Assembly: GCA_963805405.1 (NCBI GenBank)
Contig: CAWDUC010000020.1
Span: 1,674,001-1,738,000 of the forward strand
Reading direction: 5' to 3'
Length of the DNA stretch: 64,000 nt
Origin: JAEUMG01 sp963805405
GTDB taxonomy: Bacteria > Pseudomonadota > Alphaproteobacteria > Rhizobiales > Aestuariivirgaceae
Under the pieces are notes generated by a model. That model was given only the letters and a program-made list of their open reading frames with translations. It had not been told where the DNA came from and did no database searches. The position numbers were made by a program, and so were the translations under genes. Each line of letters starts with the position of its first letter. The first letter of the stretch is position 1. Below, piece by piece: positions 17,552-25,866 of this stretch.

Positions 17552-17989
17552 TCAGGCGGTTCCGTCGAGCTTATTGATCGCCTCGACATTGGCGGCCGAT
17601 GATCCTTTCGGATCGAATTCAGAAGCGATCCAGGTATCGGTAATGGCCTTCGCCAGTTCCGGCCCGATCACGCGCGCACCCATGGTGATGATCTGGGCAT
17701 TGTTGGATTTGGCGGCGCGTTCCGCCGAATAGGTGTCATGGGTGAGTGCGGCACGAATGCCCGGAACCTTGTTGGCCGAGATGCAGACGCCAATGCCCGT
17801 CCCGCAGCACAGGATGGCGCGGTCATAGTCGCCCTTCTTCACCTTCTTGGCGATGTCGGCCGAGAGATCGGCATAATAGCCGGTTTGGCTCAGGTTGCTG
17901 ATCTGGTGCTCGCCCTTGGCCTTGAGGTGAGCCTCGATCACGTCGATGAGGGGTTTTCCGGCGCTATCGCCGCCAAGTGCGATCTTCAT
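17552..17989 (-). CDS. rpiB: RpiB/LacAB-family sugar-phosphate isomerase (erythrulose-4-phosphate isomerase type)
   Basis: A 145-residue RpiB-family isomerase: MKIALGGDSAGKPL (phosphate site), active-site Cys in CCGTGIGVCISANKVPGIRAAL, and NNAQIITMGARVIG. It sits 5 bp after the triosephosphate-isomerase-like gene. That pair (TIM-like plus RpiB-like) performs L-erythrulose-1-P and D-erythrulose-4-P isomerisation in bacterial erythritol/threitol catabolism, so I favour this role over ribose-5-phosphate isomerisation. The gene converges on the PLP-enzyme gene with a 2-bp gap. Confidence 0.9.
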   Translation of the reverse strand: MKIALGGDSAGKPLIDVIEAHLKAKGEHQISNLSQTGYYADLSADIAKKVKKGDYDRAILCCGTGIGVCISANKVPGIRAALTHDTYSAERAAKSNNAQIITMGARVIGPELAKAITDTWIASEFDPKGSSAANVEAINKLDGTA

Positions 17990-17994
17990 GATTG

Positions 17995-18762
17995 TTACTC
18001 CAGTGATTTCGTAACGGCTTCGATGATTCCAATATAGCCCGGCGCATCCCAGGCGGAGCGGCCGATGAACAGGCCGTCGATGTGGCTGCGATTGGCCAGC
18101 GCCACGCAGTTCTGCGGGTTGACGCTGCCGCCATAGAGGATCGGCAAGGGCTCGCCGGCCAGATCGGCGGTGAGCGCCTTCAATTTGCCATGCTGTTCAT
18201 TGGCGAAATCCGGATCGGCCGGAATGCCGCCCTCGCCGATCGACCAGACCGGCTCATAGGCGATGACCACCCTGCCCGGCGCGCGCTTACCCACATACTT
18301 CAAGGCAAAGCGCGTCTGTTTGGCCAGGATATCGGCGGTGGCACCCGTCTCGAATTCGGCGCGCGTATCGCCAATGCAGACGAGCGCTATGAGATCATGC
18401 GCGAGCGCCGCCTTGACCTTGAGGGCGACGGTCTCGTCGGTCTCGTTGAAGAAGGTGCGGCGTTCGCTGTGGCCAAGCTCGACCAGGACGGCGCCGCAAT
18501 CCTTGATCATCAGGGGCGAGACCTCGCCGGTCCAGGCGCCCTTGTCCTCCCAGTGCATATTCTGCGCGCCGATCTTGACGCGCGTGCCGCGCAAAATCTC
18601 GGCAACCTCGGCGATCGAGGGGAATGGCGGCACGACGAAAAGCTGCGCGGCGGTCGTGTTTGCGACGGGCGAGGCTTTCAATGTCTCGGCATAGGCGCGC
18701 GCGTCGGCACGAAGCTTGTTCATCTTCCAGCTCGTGCCGATCCAGGGAATTTTGCGCGCCAT
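17995..18762 (-). CDS. tpiA: Triosephosphate isomerase-family protein (erythrulose-1-phosphate isomerase type)
   Basis: A 255-residue TIM barrel with catalytic Lys in GTSWKMNKL, His in LVELGHSERRTFF and Glu in VVIAYEPVWSIGEGG, and phosphate loop LYGGSVNPQN. All catalytic residues are present. The paralogue group with TSWKMN instead of the housekeeping GNWKMN, next to an RpiB homologue, matches TpiA2/LerI proteins of erythritol and threitol catabolism. Middle gene of a minus-strand operon of three. A housekeeping triosephosphate isomerase function cannot be excluded. Confidence 0.88.
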   Translation of the reverse strand: MARKIPWIGTSWKMNKLRADARAYAETLKASPVANTTAAQLFVVPPFPSIAEVAEILRGTRVKIGAQNMHWEDKGAWTGEVSPLMIKDCGAVLVELGHSERRTFFNETDETVALKVKAALAHDLIALVCIGDTRAEFETGATADILAKQTRFALKYVGKRAPGRVVIAYEPVWSIGEGGIPADPDFANEQHGKLKALTADLAGEPLPILYGGSVNPQNCVALANRSHIDGLFIGRSAWDAPGYIGIIEAVTKSLE

Positions 18763-18805
18763 TGGCTCTGTCCAGGTGAAGAAGGCGATTTAGCGCGCCA
18801 GTCTT

Positions 18806-19558
18806 CTAGCTGCAATGGCAGGCGACGATGGCGGCGGCGATGGCGGGTATGAAAATTTCTGCAAAACGCTTCTGGCCCTCGGGCGTTGCGACCATATCCT
18901 GGCGGAATTCGACTTGAAGATAGTCGAGGCCGCGCGACAAGGCGTGTTCGGGGGTCGAATAGTCCTCGACGATGTTCATGTCATAGGGCTCGTTATCGCC
19001 CACCACGACGCCGTCAAGTTTTCGCAACACCGCCAAGGCCGGATCGGTGGCGCGGCGGTTCTCATTGGACGAAAGCGCTATTTCCCAAGGGCGGAACTTG
19101 CCCCTCATGCGTTCGGTCATCGAGTGGACCGCAAGCACGAGCGGCCGCCTGCCGGCGTCGCAGCGCGCCGAGAGAATTTCGCGGCACGCCTTGTGATAGG
19201 GATCGGAATAGGCCGAAATCCGATGGACGCGCTGCTCCTGCGTCAATCCCTCATTCGCCGTGATCGCCGTGCCGTCGCTTACGACCGGAATGCGTGTCGG
19301 ATCGTCGGGCTGGCGATTGCAGTCGATCACCAGGCGTGATGTGCCGCACAAAATTGCGGGAGCATCGAGGGCTTTTGAAAGATGGCGCGAAATGGCCGCA
19401 GCGCCGATATCCCATGCAATGTGGCGCTGCATGTCGTCGTTGCTCACGCCCCACGCGCCGATATCCGGCGGCACGGCATTGCTTGCATGATCGCAGGTGA
19501 TGACCATGGGCGCTTGGCCCTTGGCATTGACGATTTCAAACGGGCCAGTCCATTTCAT
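18806..19558 (-). CDS. N-formylglutamate amidohydrolase family protein
   Basis: A 250-residue FGase-family zinc hydrolase: TCDHASNAVP near the N-terminus, HIAWDIGA, LVIDCNRQPDDP and VLAVHSMTERMRG are hallmark blocks. Known members hydrolyse N-formylglutamate in histidine degradation, but here no hut genes are near; the gene leads an operon with two sugar-phosphate isomerases and diverges from an RpiR regulator. It may act on another N-acyl or lactone substrate. Start ATG at 19558. Confidence 0.85.
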   Translation of the reverse strand: MKWTGPFEIVNAKGQAPMVITCDHASNAVPPDIGAWGVSNDDMQRHIAWDIGAAAISRHLSKALDAPAILCGTSRLVIDCNRQPDDPTRIPVVSDGTAITANEGLTQEQRVHRISAYSDPYHKACREILSARCDAGRRPLVLAVHSMTERMRGKFRPWEIALSSNENRRATDPALAVLRKLDGVVVGDNEPYDMNIVEDYSTPEHALSRGLDYLQVEFRQDMVATPEGQKRFAEIFIPAIAAAIVACHCS

Positions 19559-19588
19559 GCCAGCAATTTTATGTGGGCCTGAAACAGG

Positions 19589-19616
19589 GTGTCAACATTC
19601 ATTACGGAATTGACAC
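19589..19616. promoter_or_regulatory. Inverted repeat in the FGase/RpiR divergent promoter
   Basis: GTGTCAA at 19589-19595 and TTGACAC at 19610-19616 are separated by 14 bp. The right arm also contains a good -35 hexamer TTGACA for the plus-strand gene. Position between divergent regulator and operon suggests an RpiR operator. Confidence 0.5.
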
Positions 19617-19644
19617 ACGCCTAACCGCCTGTAACAAATCGTTC

Positions 19645-20568
19645 ATGGCTGCCGGAACCACCACGCATGCGGTTGGCGATCGGCTCGCCCAGATCGCGAG
19701 CGATGCGACGCCGGGTGAGCAAAAGGTTGCGCGCGCGCTGACGACCAGCGCGATGCTGGCCGGGTTCGAGACCGTCGCGGCGCTCGCCAAGCGGGCGGGC
19801 GTCAGCGGGCCGACGGTGGTGCGCTTTGTGACGCGGCTTGGCTATGCGAGCTATGCTGAATTCCAACGCGCGCTCCTGAACGAGATGGAGGCGCGCGGCA
19901 CTTCGCCACTCTCCCTCTACCATCGCGTCGATACCAAGCCCGGCGCGCTGCTCGAGCAATCTGCGAACGCATTCGCGGCGAGCCTCGGCGAAACTTTCCG
20001 GCGCTTGTCGATCGCCGATTTCGAGTATGCGGTCTCGGCTCTTGCCGAGCGGCGCAATCATGTCTTCATCACTGGTGGCCGGTTCTCGCGCTTGCTCGCG
20101 GAGATGCTCTATCTCCACCTCTTTCAGATTCGCCCCAATGTCGCGACGCTCGTGCCAGGATTGCAAACGCGGGCCGACCAGCTTCTCGATGTCGGTCCGA
20201 AGAGCGTGCTGGTCGCCTATGATTTCCGGCGCTATGAGGCCGAGACCGTCGATCTCATCCTGCATGCCAAGGAACGCGGCGCTATCGTCATCCTGATCAC
20301 CGACCCATGGGCGTCGCCCGCCGCGCGCCATGCCGATGCAGTGCTTGCCGCCGAGGTCGCTTCGCCGTCGCCGTTCGATTCTCTCGTCTCGGCCTGCGCC
20401 TTGACGGAAGCGCTGATTGCCGAGATCACGGTTCGCGCCGGCGAAAAGGGACGCCTAAGAATAGAAGACCTTGAGAGTTTGAGGGAGGGTTATGAATGGC
20501 AAAGCGTTCAGTCGCCAGGAAACCGGCGCAGCAAAAACGCCAAGCCCAAGGCGACGATGGCGAAATAG
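19645..20568 (+). CDS. MurR/RpiR-family transcriptional regulator
   Basis: About 307 residues. An N-terminal HTH_6 domain (LAQIASDATPGEQKVARAL, then VAALAKRAGVSGPTVVRFVTRLGY) is followed by a SIS-type sugar-phosphate-binding domain (FITGGRFSRLLAEML, VLVAYDFRRYEAETV, GAIVILITDPWASP). I chose ATG 19645 because the earlier in-frame start at 19573 would put the inverted repeat inside the coding region. The 3' end overlaps the glutamine synthetase-like gene by 73 bp, so they are in one transcript. Confidence 0.9.
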   Translation: MAAGTTTHAVGDRLAQIASDATPGEQKVARALTTSAMLAGFETVAALAKRAGVSGPTVVRFVTRLGYASYAEFQRALLNEMEARGTSPLSLYHRVDTKPGALLEQSANAFAASLGETFRRLSIADFEYAVSALAERRNHVFITGGRFSRLLAEMLYLHLFQIRPNVATLVPGLQTRADQLLDVGPKSVLVAYDFRRYEAETVDLILHAKERGAIVILITDPWASPAARHADAVLAAEVASPSPFDSLVSACALTEALIAEITVRAGEKGRLRIEDLESLREGYEWQSVQSPGNRRSKNAKPKATMAK

Positions 20569-21855
20569 TACTCCTCACGTGGATCGACTATGTCGGGCTA
20601 GCGCGCTGCCGCGGGGTGCCGGTCGGCGCTTTCGACTCGCGGCGCGATTACGGCCTGGGCTGGGCGGTGGCCGGACAGGCGCTGACGCCGTTTGAAGACA
20701 TCGCCGACAATCCCTGGGGGCCGATGACCGAAGTGCGCCAGACGCCGGTTGCGGGAGCCGAAACACGGATCGCGATCTGGGATGATGCGCCGGCCTTTCA
20801 CTTCGCCTTGTGCAATTCCATGCTCGACGGCAAGAACTGGGAATGCTGCCTGCGCGGGTTTCTTAAAAAGGCGCTGGCGGCGCTGGAAGCGGAGACGGGA
20901 CTCCAATTTGCCGCCGCCTTCGAACATGAGTTCCTGCTCTCCGGCAACAATCTACCGTGGATTGTGCCCTTCTCGGTGGAGCAGATTCGATATGTCGCGC
21001 CGTTCACTGCCGATCTCACGCGTGCGCTCATCGCGGCGGAGGTCGGCGTCGAGACGGTTGAGCCGGAATATGGCATCACGCAGTATGAAGTCTCGTGCGC
21101 GCCGGCAGTCGGGCTTGCCGGTGCCGATCGCGCAGTGATCACCCGCGAAGTCATCCGCGAAGTGGCAAGGCGGCGCGGCTATCGCGCGAGCTTCACGCCC
21201 AAGCCGACACCATCAAGCGTCGGCAATGGCGCGCATGTGCATTTCAGTCTCGTCGACAAGAAGGGCGTCAACCGCACCTATGACGCGGCGCAACCCGGCG
21301 GCGTGTCGAAGGTGGCAGCGCAATTCGCGGCGGGCGTCGTCGCCTATATGCCGGAGATCTGCGCGCTGGTGGCACCGTCGCCCGTTTCCTATCTCCGCCT
21401 CGGCCCGCATCACTGGTCCTGCGGTTATGCGGCATTCGGCGTGCAGAACCGCGAGGCGACGATCCGCGCCTGCCCTTCGCCCGAATCCGAAGAAACACGC
21501 CGAAGCGTTCAATCTCGAATTGCGTCCGCCCGATGCGACCGCGAGCCCCTACATGGTGCTTGCCGCGCTCGTCTTTGCCGGGCTGGAAGGCATCAAGCAG
21601 AAAATGCCCTTGCCGCCGATGCTCGATCGCGACCCCGCGGATTATTCGGAGGCCGAGCGCAGGAAGCTCGGCATTCGCTCGCTTCCCTCCTCACTCGGCG
21701 AAGCGCTCGATCTGATGCTGGCGAGCAAGGTCGTGTGCGATTGGATGCCCGATGCATTGCGAGACTCCTACGTCGCGGTGAAGCGCAAGGAGATCGATAT
21801 GTTCGCCGGGACGACGCCTGAAGCCATGTGCAAGCGGTATCACGATGCCTATTGA
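20496..21855 (+). CDS. Glutamine synthetase-family ligase (gamma-glutamyl-amine type), one frameshift
   Basis: About 452 residues after correcting one extra G near 21483. GS-family blocks: FAAAFEHEFLL (metal-binding Glu), EYGITQYEVSC, GNGAHVHFSLVDKKG (metal and substrate His), YLRLGPHHWSCGY, then NREATIRACPSP. After the break the frame continues with KKHAEAFNLELRPPDATASPY. The sequence lacks features of housekeeping GlnA and resembles PuuA/FluG-type ligases that join glutamate to amines. It follows a GAGGGAGGG ribosome site and overlaps both the regulator and the amidohydrolase. The pairing with an amidohydrolase mirrors the two-domain FluG arrangement. Confidence 0.88.
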
Positions 21856-22998
21856 GAGTGTCTTTTCAACCCCGCTCATCGATCATCATTGCCACGGCGT
21901 CTCGCCTGCGGAGCTGGACTGGAGGCAATTCCAGGCGCTTTTTTCGGAGAGCTACCGTCCGCCGCCGCCAGGCACCAACGAATTCCAGAAAGCCGCTCGG
22001 CCTTGCCATCAGGGCTTTCTGCGCGCCGTTGCTCGATCTCGAACCGCATGTATCGGGCGAGGCCTATGTCGAGCGGCGATTGAAGCTCGGCGCTGCTGAA
22101 GTCAATCGCCGCTTGATGCGCGGTTCCGATCTCGACTGTCTCTCATCGATACCGGCCACCGCTCGAGCGCCATTCACGGCTTCGAGGCGACTGGCGCATT
22201 GGCCGGAAAGCCGGCTTATGAAGTCGTCCGCATCGAAGCCATTCTCGAAGAAGTCGCGGCAAGCGGGGTTTCGGCAGAAGGCTTCGCCAAGGCTTTCGGC
22301 GATCGTCTTGCGGAGCGCTCACGCGATGCGGTCGGACTCAAATCCATCGTCGCCTATCGTTGCACTTTTGCGATTCCGCAAACCGCGCCAACGCGGGGTG
22401 AAGTCGTCGCCGCCGTGGGCGCCTGGCTGAAGCAGAAGGCCCAAGGCAAATAGCCGCGTGACCGATCCGACCGTCATCCGCCACGGGTTGTGGATCGGCG
22501 CCGAGATCTGCCGGGCGCGGAAATTTCCGATGCAGATTCCATGTCGGCTTCGGTGATCCCGACATCAACATGCATGCAATGCGATCCCACGCATTTCACC
22601 GAATTCATTGCCGCGATGGAAAAGTGGGAGGTGCCGATCACGCTGCTGCACAACTGGCCGTTCCTGAAGCGAGGCGCGTGGCTCTCGGAAATCTTCCAGA
22701 ATGTCTATTACGATGCGGGCGTGATCCTGAATTATGGCGCGGCTGAAATCCGAGCGACATCCTCGCGAGGCGCTGCAGATCGGAAAATTCCAGAAGTTCC
22801 TCTATTCGAGCGACGCGTTCGGCCTGTCAGAACTCTACTATCTCGGTGCCCTGCTGTTCCGGCGCGCCTTCCAGCGCATCCTCGATGATTGGATCGCCAA
22901 TGGCTATTGCTCGGCAAAGGATGCCGACGAAATCGTCTGAACTCGTGGCGCTTGCCAATTCGCGCCGCATTTATCCAGATATCAAGGGGGCTCAATGA
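21845..22998 (+). CDS. Amidohydrolase (FluG N-terminal domain type), broken by about seven frame changes
   Basis: The metal-binding start TPLIDHHCHGVSP and later blocks KPLGLAIRAFCAPLL, LIDTGHRSSAIHGFEATG, VIRHGLWIG, HVGFGDPDINMHACDPTHF, VPITLLHNWPFL, FLYSSDAFGLSELYYLGAL and ANSRRIYPDI together give a complete amidohydrolase of about 380 residues. Single-base changes occur near 21991, 22145 (loss), 22451, 22540, 22582, 22745 and 22938. The gain sites each restore the family frame when one base is removed. This is the most damaged non-pseudogene; a real pseudogene is possible, but local conservation is high. Start overlaps the ligase gene by 11 bp and the end overlaps the next start as ATGA. 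Confidence 0.75.
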
Positions 22999-23639
22999 CC
23001 GTCCCTCTTACACGCGATGTTGCGCTCGACCCCGCCCATAGCTGTCTCCTCTTCGTCGATGTCCAGAATTTCGCGGTGAAGCGGAATGGCGGCGAGTTCG
23101 CGCATCTGAGCGATGCCGAATTCGAGACGAAGTATGGCTGGTATTTCCGCGAGCTCCAGGCGCGGGTCGTCCCCAACATGCAGCGGCTGCAGAAAGCGGC
23201 GCGCGCTGCCGATATCGAGGTCATGTATACGACTATCGAGAGCCTGACGCTCGACGGGCGCGACCGCAGCCTCGACTACAAGATCACCGGTTTCAATGTT
23301 CCCAAAGGTTCGTGGGACGGCAAGGTGATCGAGGAGATCGCGCCGCTCGACGATGAAATCTGGCTGCCCAAATCATCGTCGAGCGTCTTCATCTCGACGC
23401 ATATCGATTACGTCTTGCGCAATCTTGGCGTCAGACAGCTGGTGATTTCTGGGCTCATCACCGATCAGTGCGTCGAATCCGCCATCCGCGATGCCTGCGA
23501 TCTCGGCTATCTCGTCACGCAAGTGACCGATGCCTGCCTGACCTACAGCCAGGAGCGGCATGACAATTCATTGCGCGCGATCAAGGGCTATTGCCGGCAG
23601 GTGACGACCGATCAGCTCATCGCCGAGCTTGGGAAGTAG
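22995..23639 (+). CDS. Isochorismatase-family cysteine hydrolase
   Basis: A 214-residue hydrolase with the Asp-Lys-Cys triad visible: Asp in LLFVDVQNFAV (about residue 21), Lys in WLPKSSSSVF, Cys in LITDQCVESAIRDACDLGY. This branch contains carbamoyl- and ureido-amide hydrolases such as ureidoacrylate and N-carbamoylsarcosine amidases. Translationally coupled to the amidohydrolase and followed by a convergent aminotransferase gene with no gap. It probably removes an amide or carbamoyl group from the pathway intermediate. Confidence 0.9.
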   Translation: MTVPLTRDVALDPAHSCLLFVDVQNFAVKRNGGEFAHLSDAEFETKYGWYFRELQARVVPNMQRLQKAARAADIEVMYTTIESLTLDGRDRSLDYKITGFNVPKGSWDGKVIEEIAPLDDEIWLPKSSSSVFISTHIDYVLRNLGVRQLVISGLITDQCVESAIRDACDLGYLVTQVTDACLTYSQERHDNSLRAIKGYCRQVTTDQLIAELGK

Positions 23640-24926
23640 CTACCAACCCGAAAAGGCGTCGAGTTTTCCGATGTCGAACTTGCCGGCTTCTACATCGCCC
23701 AGGGCTTGATCGAGGATCGCGACAGCCTCATCCGCTTCGGCGTTGGTCAATATCAGTGGCGGCGTCAGTTCAAGGACATTGGAATTGACGCCCACATAAT
23801 AGAGCACGGCTCCCAATTCGAAAGCGCGATAGATGGTTTGCGCCGCGGCGCGCGGAACCGCTTCATTAAGTTCGACACCGAGCGCAAGGCCCCGACCGCG
23901 AATATCCGCAACAGACTGGTGCCTCGATTTGAGATGCTCCAATCCAGTGCGCAGATGCGCACCGACATCGCGAGCATTGTCGATGAGTCTTTCGTCATGG
24001 ATGGTTTCGAGCACCGCCTTGCCGGCGGCCATGGCGATCGGGTTGCCGTGCAATGTTTGCATTGCGAAGGCGGTGGAATGATCGAGGATGGCGGCAGGGC
24101 CAATCATAGCGGCAACGGGCAAGCCACCGCCCAAACCTTTGCCGAAACAGACAATGTCCGGCACGAAGCCTTCATGCTCGAAACAATGAAGCCGGCCGGT
24201 GCGCGCGAGGCCGACTTTCACCTCGTCGCAGACCGTCAATATCCCATGCCGCGCACAAACCGTCGCCAGTTTCGCAAGGAAGCCCGGCGTCGGCACCAGC
24301 ATGCCGCCATCCGACTGGATCGGTTCGATGAAGAAGGCGGCGACTTCCTTGGGCGGAACGGTCGTCGCAAAGAGCCGCTCGATTTCTGCAAGCACGTCAT
24401 TGCCATCCGGCATGCTGCCGCCGCCCGGATAGGGAATGAGCGTGAGGCCGGGATAGCGCGATGCGTGCGACTGGACGGGATGGCCGGAAATGCTCATGGC
24501 GCCCGCACTACCGCCGTGATAGGCGCCCGCAAAGGAGAGAATGCGCGGTCGCCCGGTGGCGGCGAGCACGCTGCGCATCGCGGCCTCAAGGACGTCAGAA
24601 CCTGAATGCCCGAAGACAACCTTGTGCGCCTTGTGATCCGGCAGTCGCGCGAGAATTGCTTCCGCCAGTTCAACGCCGGATTTCGGGATGGCCGACAATA
24701 TGCTCGCGCCGGCGGGACTGCGCGCCGCTTCGGCGACCGCCGCGACATGGCGCGGGTGGCCATAGCCAAGGCTTGCCGCGCCCCAGGCCGCCGAGAGATC
24801 GAGCAGGCTGCGCCCCGTCTCGTCGATGACGCGCGAGCCCTGCCCGCCCACGAGAGCGAGCGGGAAGAATCTGAGCTTCTGGATGGCGCCGATCGATTGC
24901 CGGTCGCGCTCGAAGAGTGTCGTCAC
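23640..24926 (-). CDS. Class III PLP aminotransferase
   Basis: A 428-residue class III aminotransferase distinct from the one at 1532. Motifs: DLSAAWGAASLGYGHP, FGHSGSDVLEAAMR, SFAGAYHGGSAGAMS, TVCDEVKVGLARTG and Schiff-base Lys263 in CFGKGLGGGLP. Start is GTG at 24926. It is transcribed toward the RpiR-ligase operon and may be in a separate unit; the alpha/beta hydrolase diverges from it over about 85 bp. Possible substrates are gamma- or omega-amino acids. Confidence 0.9.
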   Translation of the reverse strand: MTTLFERDRQSIGAIQKLRFFPLALVGGQGSRVIDETGRSLLDLSAAWGAASLGYGHPRHVAAVAEAARSPAGASILSAIPKSGVELAEAILARLPDHKAHKVVFGHSGSDVLEAAMRSVLAATGRPRILSFAGAYHGGSAGAMSISGHPVQSHASRYPGLTLIPYPGGGSMPDGNDVLAEIERLFATTVPPKEVAAFFIEPIQSDGGMLVPTPGFLAKLATVCARHGILTVCDEVKVGLARTGRLHCFEHEGFVPDIVCFGKGLGGGLPVAAMIGPAAILDHSTAFAMQTLHGNPIAMAAGKAVLETIHDERLIDNARDVGAHLRTGLEHLKSRHQSVADIRGRGLALGVELNEAVPRAAAQTIYRAFELGAVLYYVGVNSNVLELTPPLILTNAEADEAVAILDQALGDVEAGKFDIGKLDAFSGW

Positions 24927-25011
24927 GGGAGTGCCTTGTGGAAAGCAGGGTGAAGCTTTGACCGGTTCATGTCACACTTGCCGCGGGTTTCGCAATCGGA
25001 GTGGCGGCATC

Positions 25012-25866
25012 GTGTGGTGCGATATTGACGGTCTGCGTCTTTGGTACGAGGCGCATGGGCGGGGAACGCCGGTCATCTTTCTCCATGGCTGGACGATGGA
25101 TCATCGCGACGAGACGCCGGTTTACGAGCCGATCTTCAGGAAGCGCCCGGGTTATCGGCGCATCTATCCGAACTTGCCCGGCATGGGGAAAAGCCCCGCC
25201 GACCGGCGCATCAAGTGTCAGGACGATTATCTCGGCGTCGTTCTAAATTTCATCGAGCTGCTGACGAAGGGCCAGAGATTTCTACTGTCCGGGACATCGG
25301 CCGGCGCCTATCTGGCGCGCGGCGTGGTTCAGCGCATGGCGGATCGCATCGATGGGCTTCTTCTCCGCGTTCCCTTGATCGTTGCGGAAGACAGGCGTCG
25401 CGATGTGCCGAAATTCGCGACTCTTCTCCAAGATGAGAAAGTCCTAGCGGGACTTAAGCAAGCGGATCGGCAGACTTATGCGCAACTGCTCGTCCACGCG
25501 CCCGGATATCTGAGGGCGGCCCGGCGAAAGCAGGAGAAGCAAGTCGCACCCGCCATGAGGATTGCCAATGTAAAGCATCTTGAACCCATTCGGCAGGACC
25601 CATCACGCTACGGCTTCTCCTTCGACGCCGATAAACTGGTGAAGCCCTTCGCAGCGCCGTCACTCATTGTCACCGGCCGACAAGATACGAATGTCGGCTA
25701 TCGCGATGCCTGGCGTATCGTCGAGAACTATCCCCGCGCGACCTTTGTCGTTCTCGACCGCGCCGATCACGGATTGCCGGTGGACCATGACGCGCTGTTC
25801 CGCGCGCTCGTCAGTGACTGGCTCAAGCGCGTCGAGGAAGCACGTAGCGCTAACCGACAAGCATGA
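25012..25866 (+). CDS. Alpha/beta hydrolase
   Basis: About 284 residues. Conserved blocks: VIFLHGWTMDHRDE (oxyanion HG), the nucleophile elbow SGTSAGAYLARG (Gly-Thr-Ser-Ala-Gly), acid in VTGRQDTNVGY and His in LDRADHGLPVDH, so the Ser-Asp-His triad is complete. I chose GTG 25012 (VWCDIDGLRLWYEAHG) since homology starts there; no strong ribosome site is visible. Its last 17 bp overlap the convergent GH3 gene. Esterase or carbon-carbon hydrolase activity is unresolved. Confidence 0.85.
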   Translation: MWCDIDGLRLWYEAHGRGTPVIFLHGWTMDHRDETPVYEPIFRKRPGYRRIYPNLPGMGKSPADRRIKCQDDYLGVVLNFIELLTKGQRFLLSGTSAGAYLARGVVQRMADRIDGLLLRVPLIVAEDRRRDVPKFATLLQDEKVLAGLKQADRQTYAQLLVHAPGYLRAARRKQEKQVAPAMRIANVKHLEPIRQDPSRYGFSFDADKLVKPFAAPSLIVTGRQDTNVGYRDAWRIVENYPRATFVVLDRADHGLPVDHDALFRALVSDWLKRVEEARSANRQA

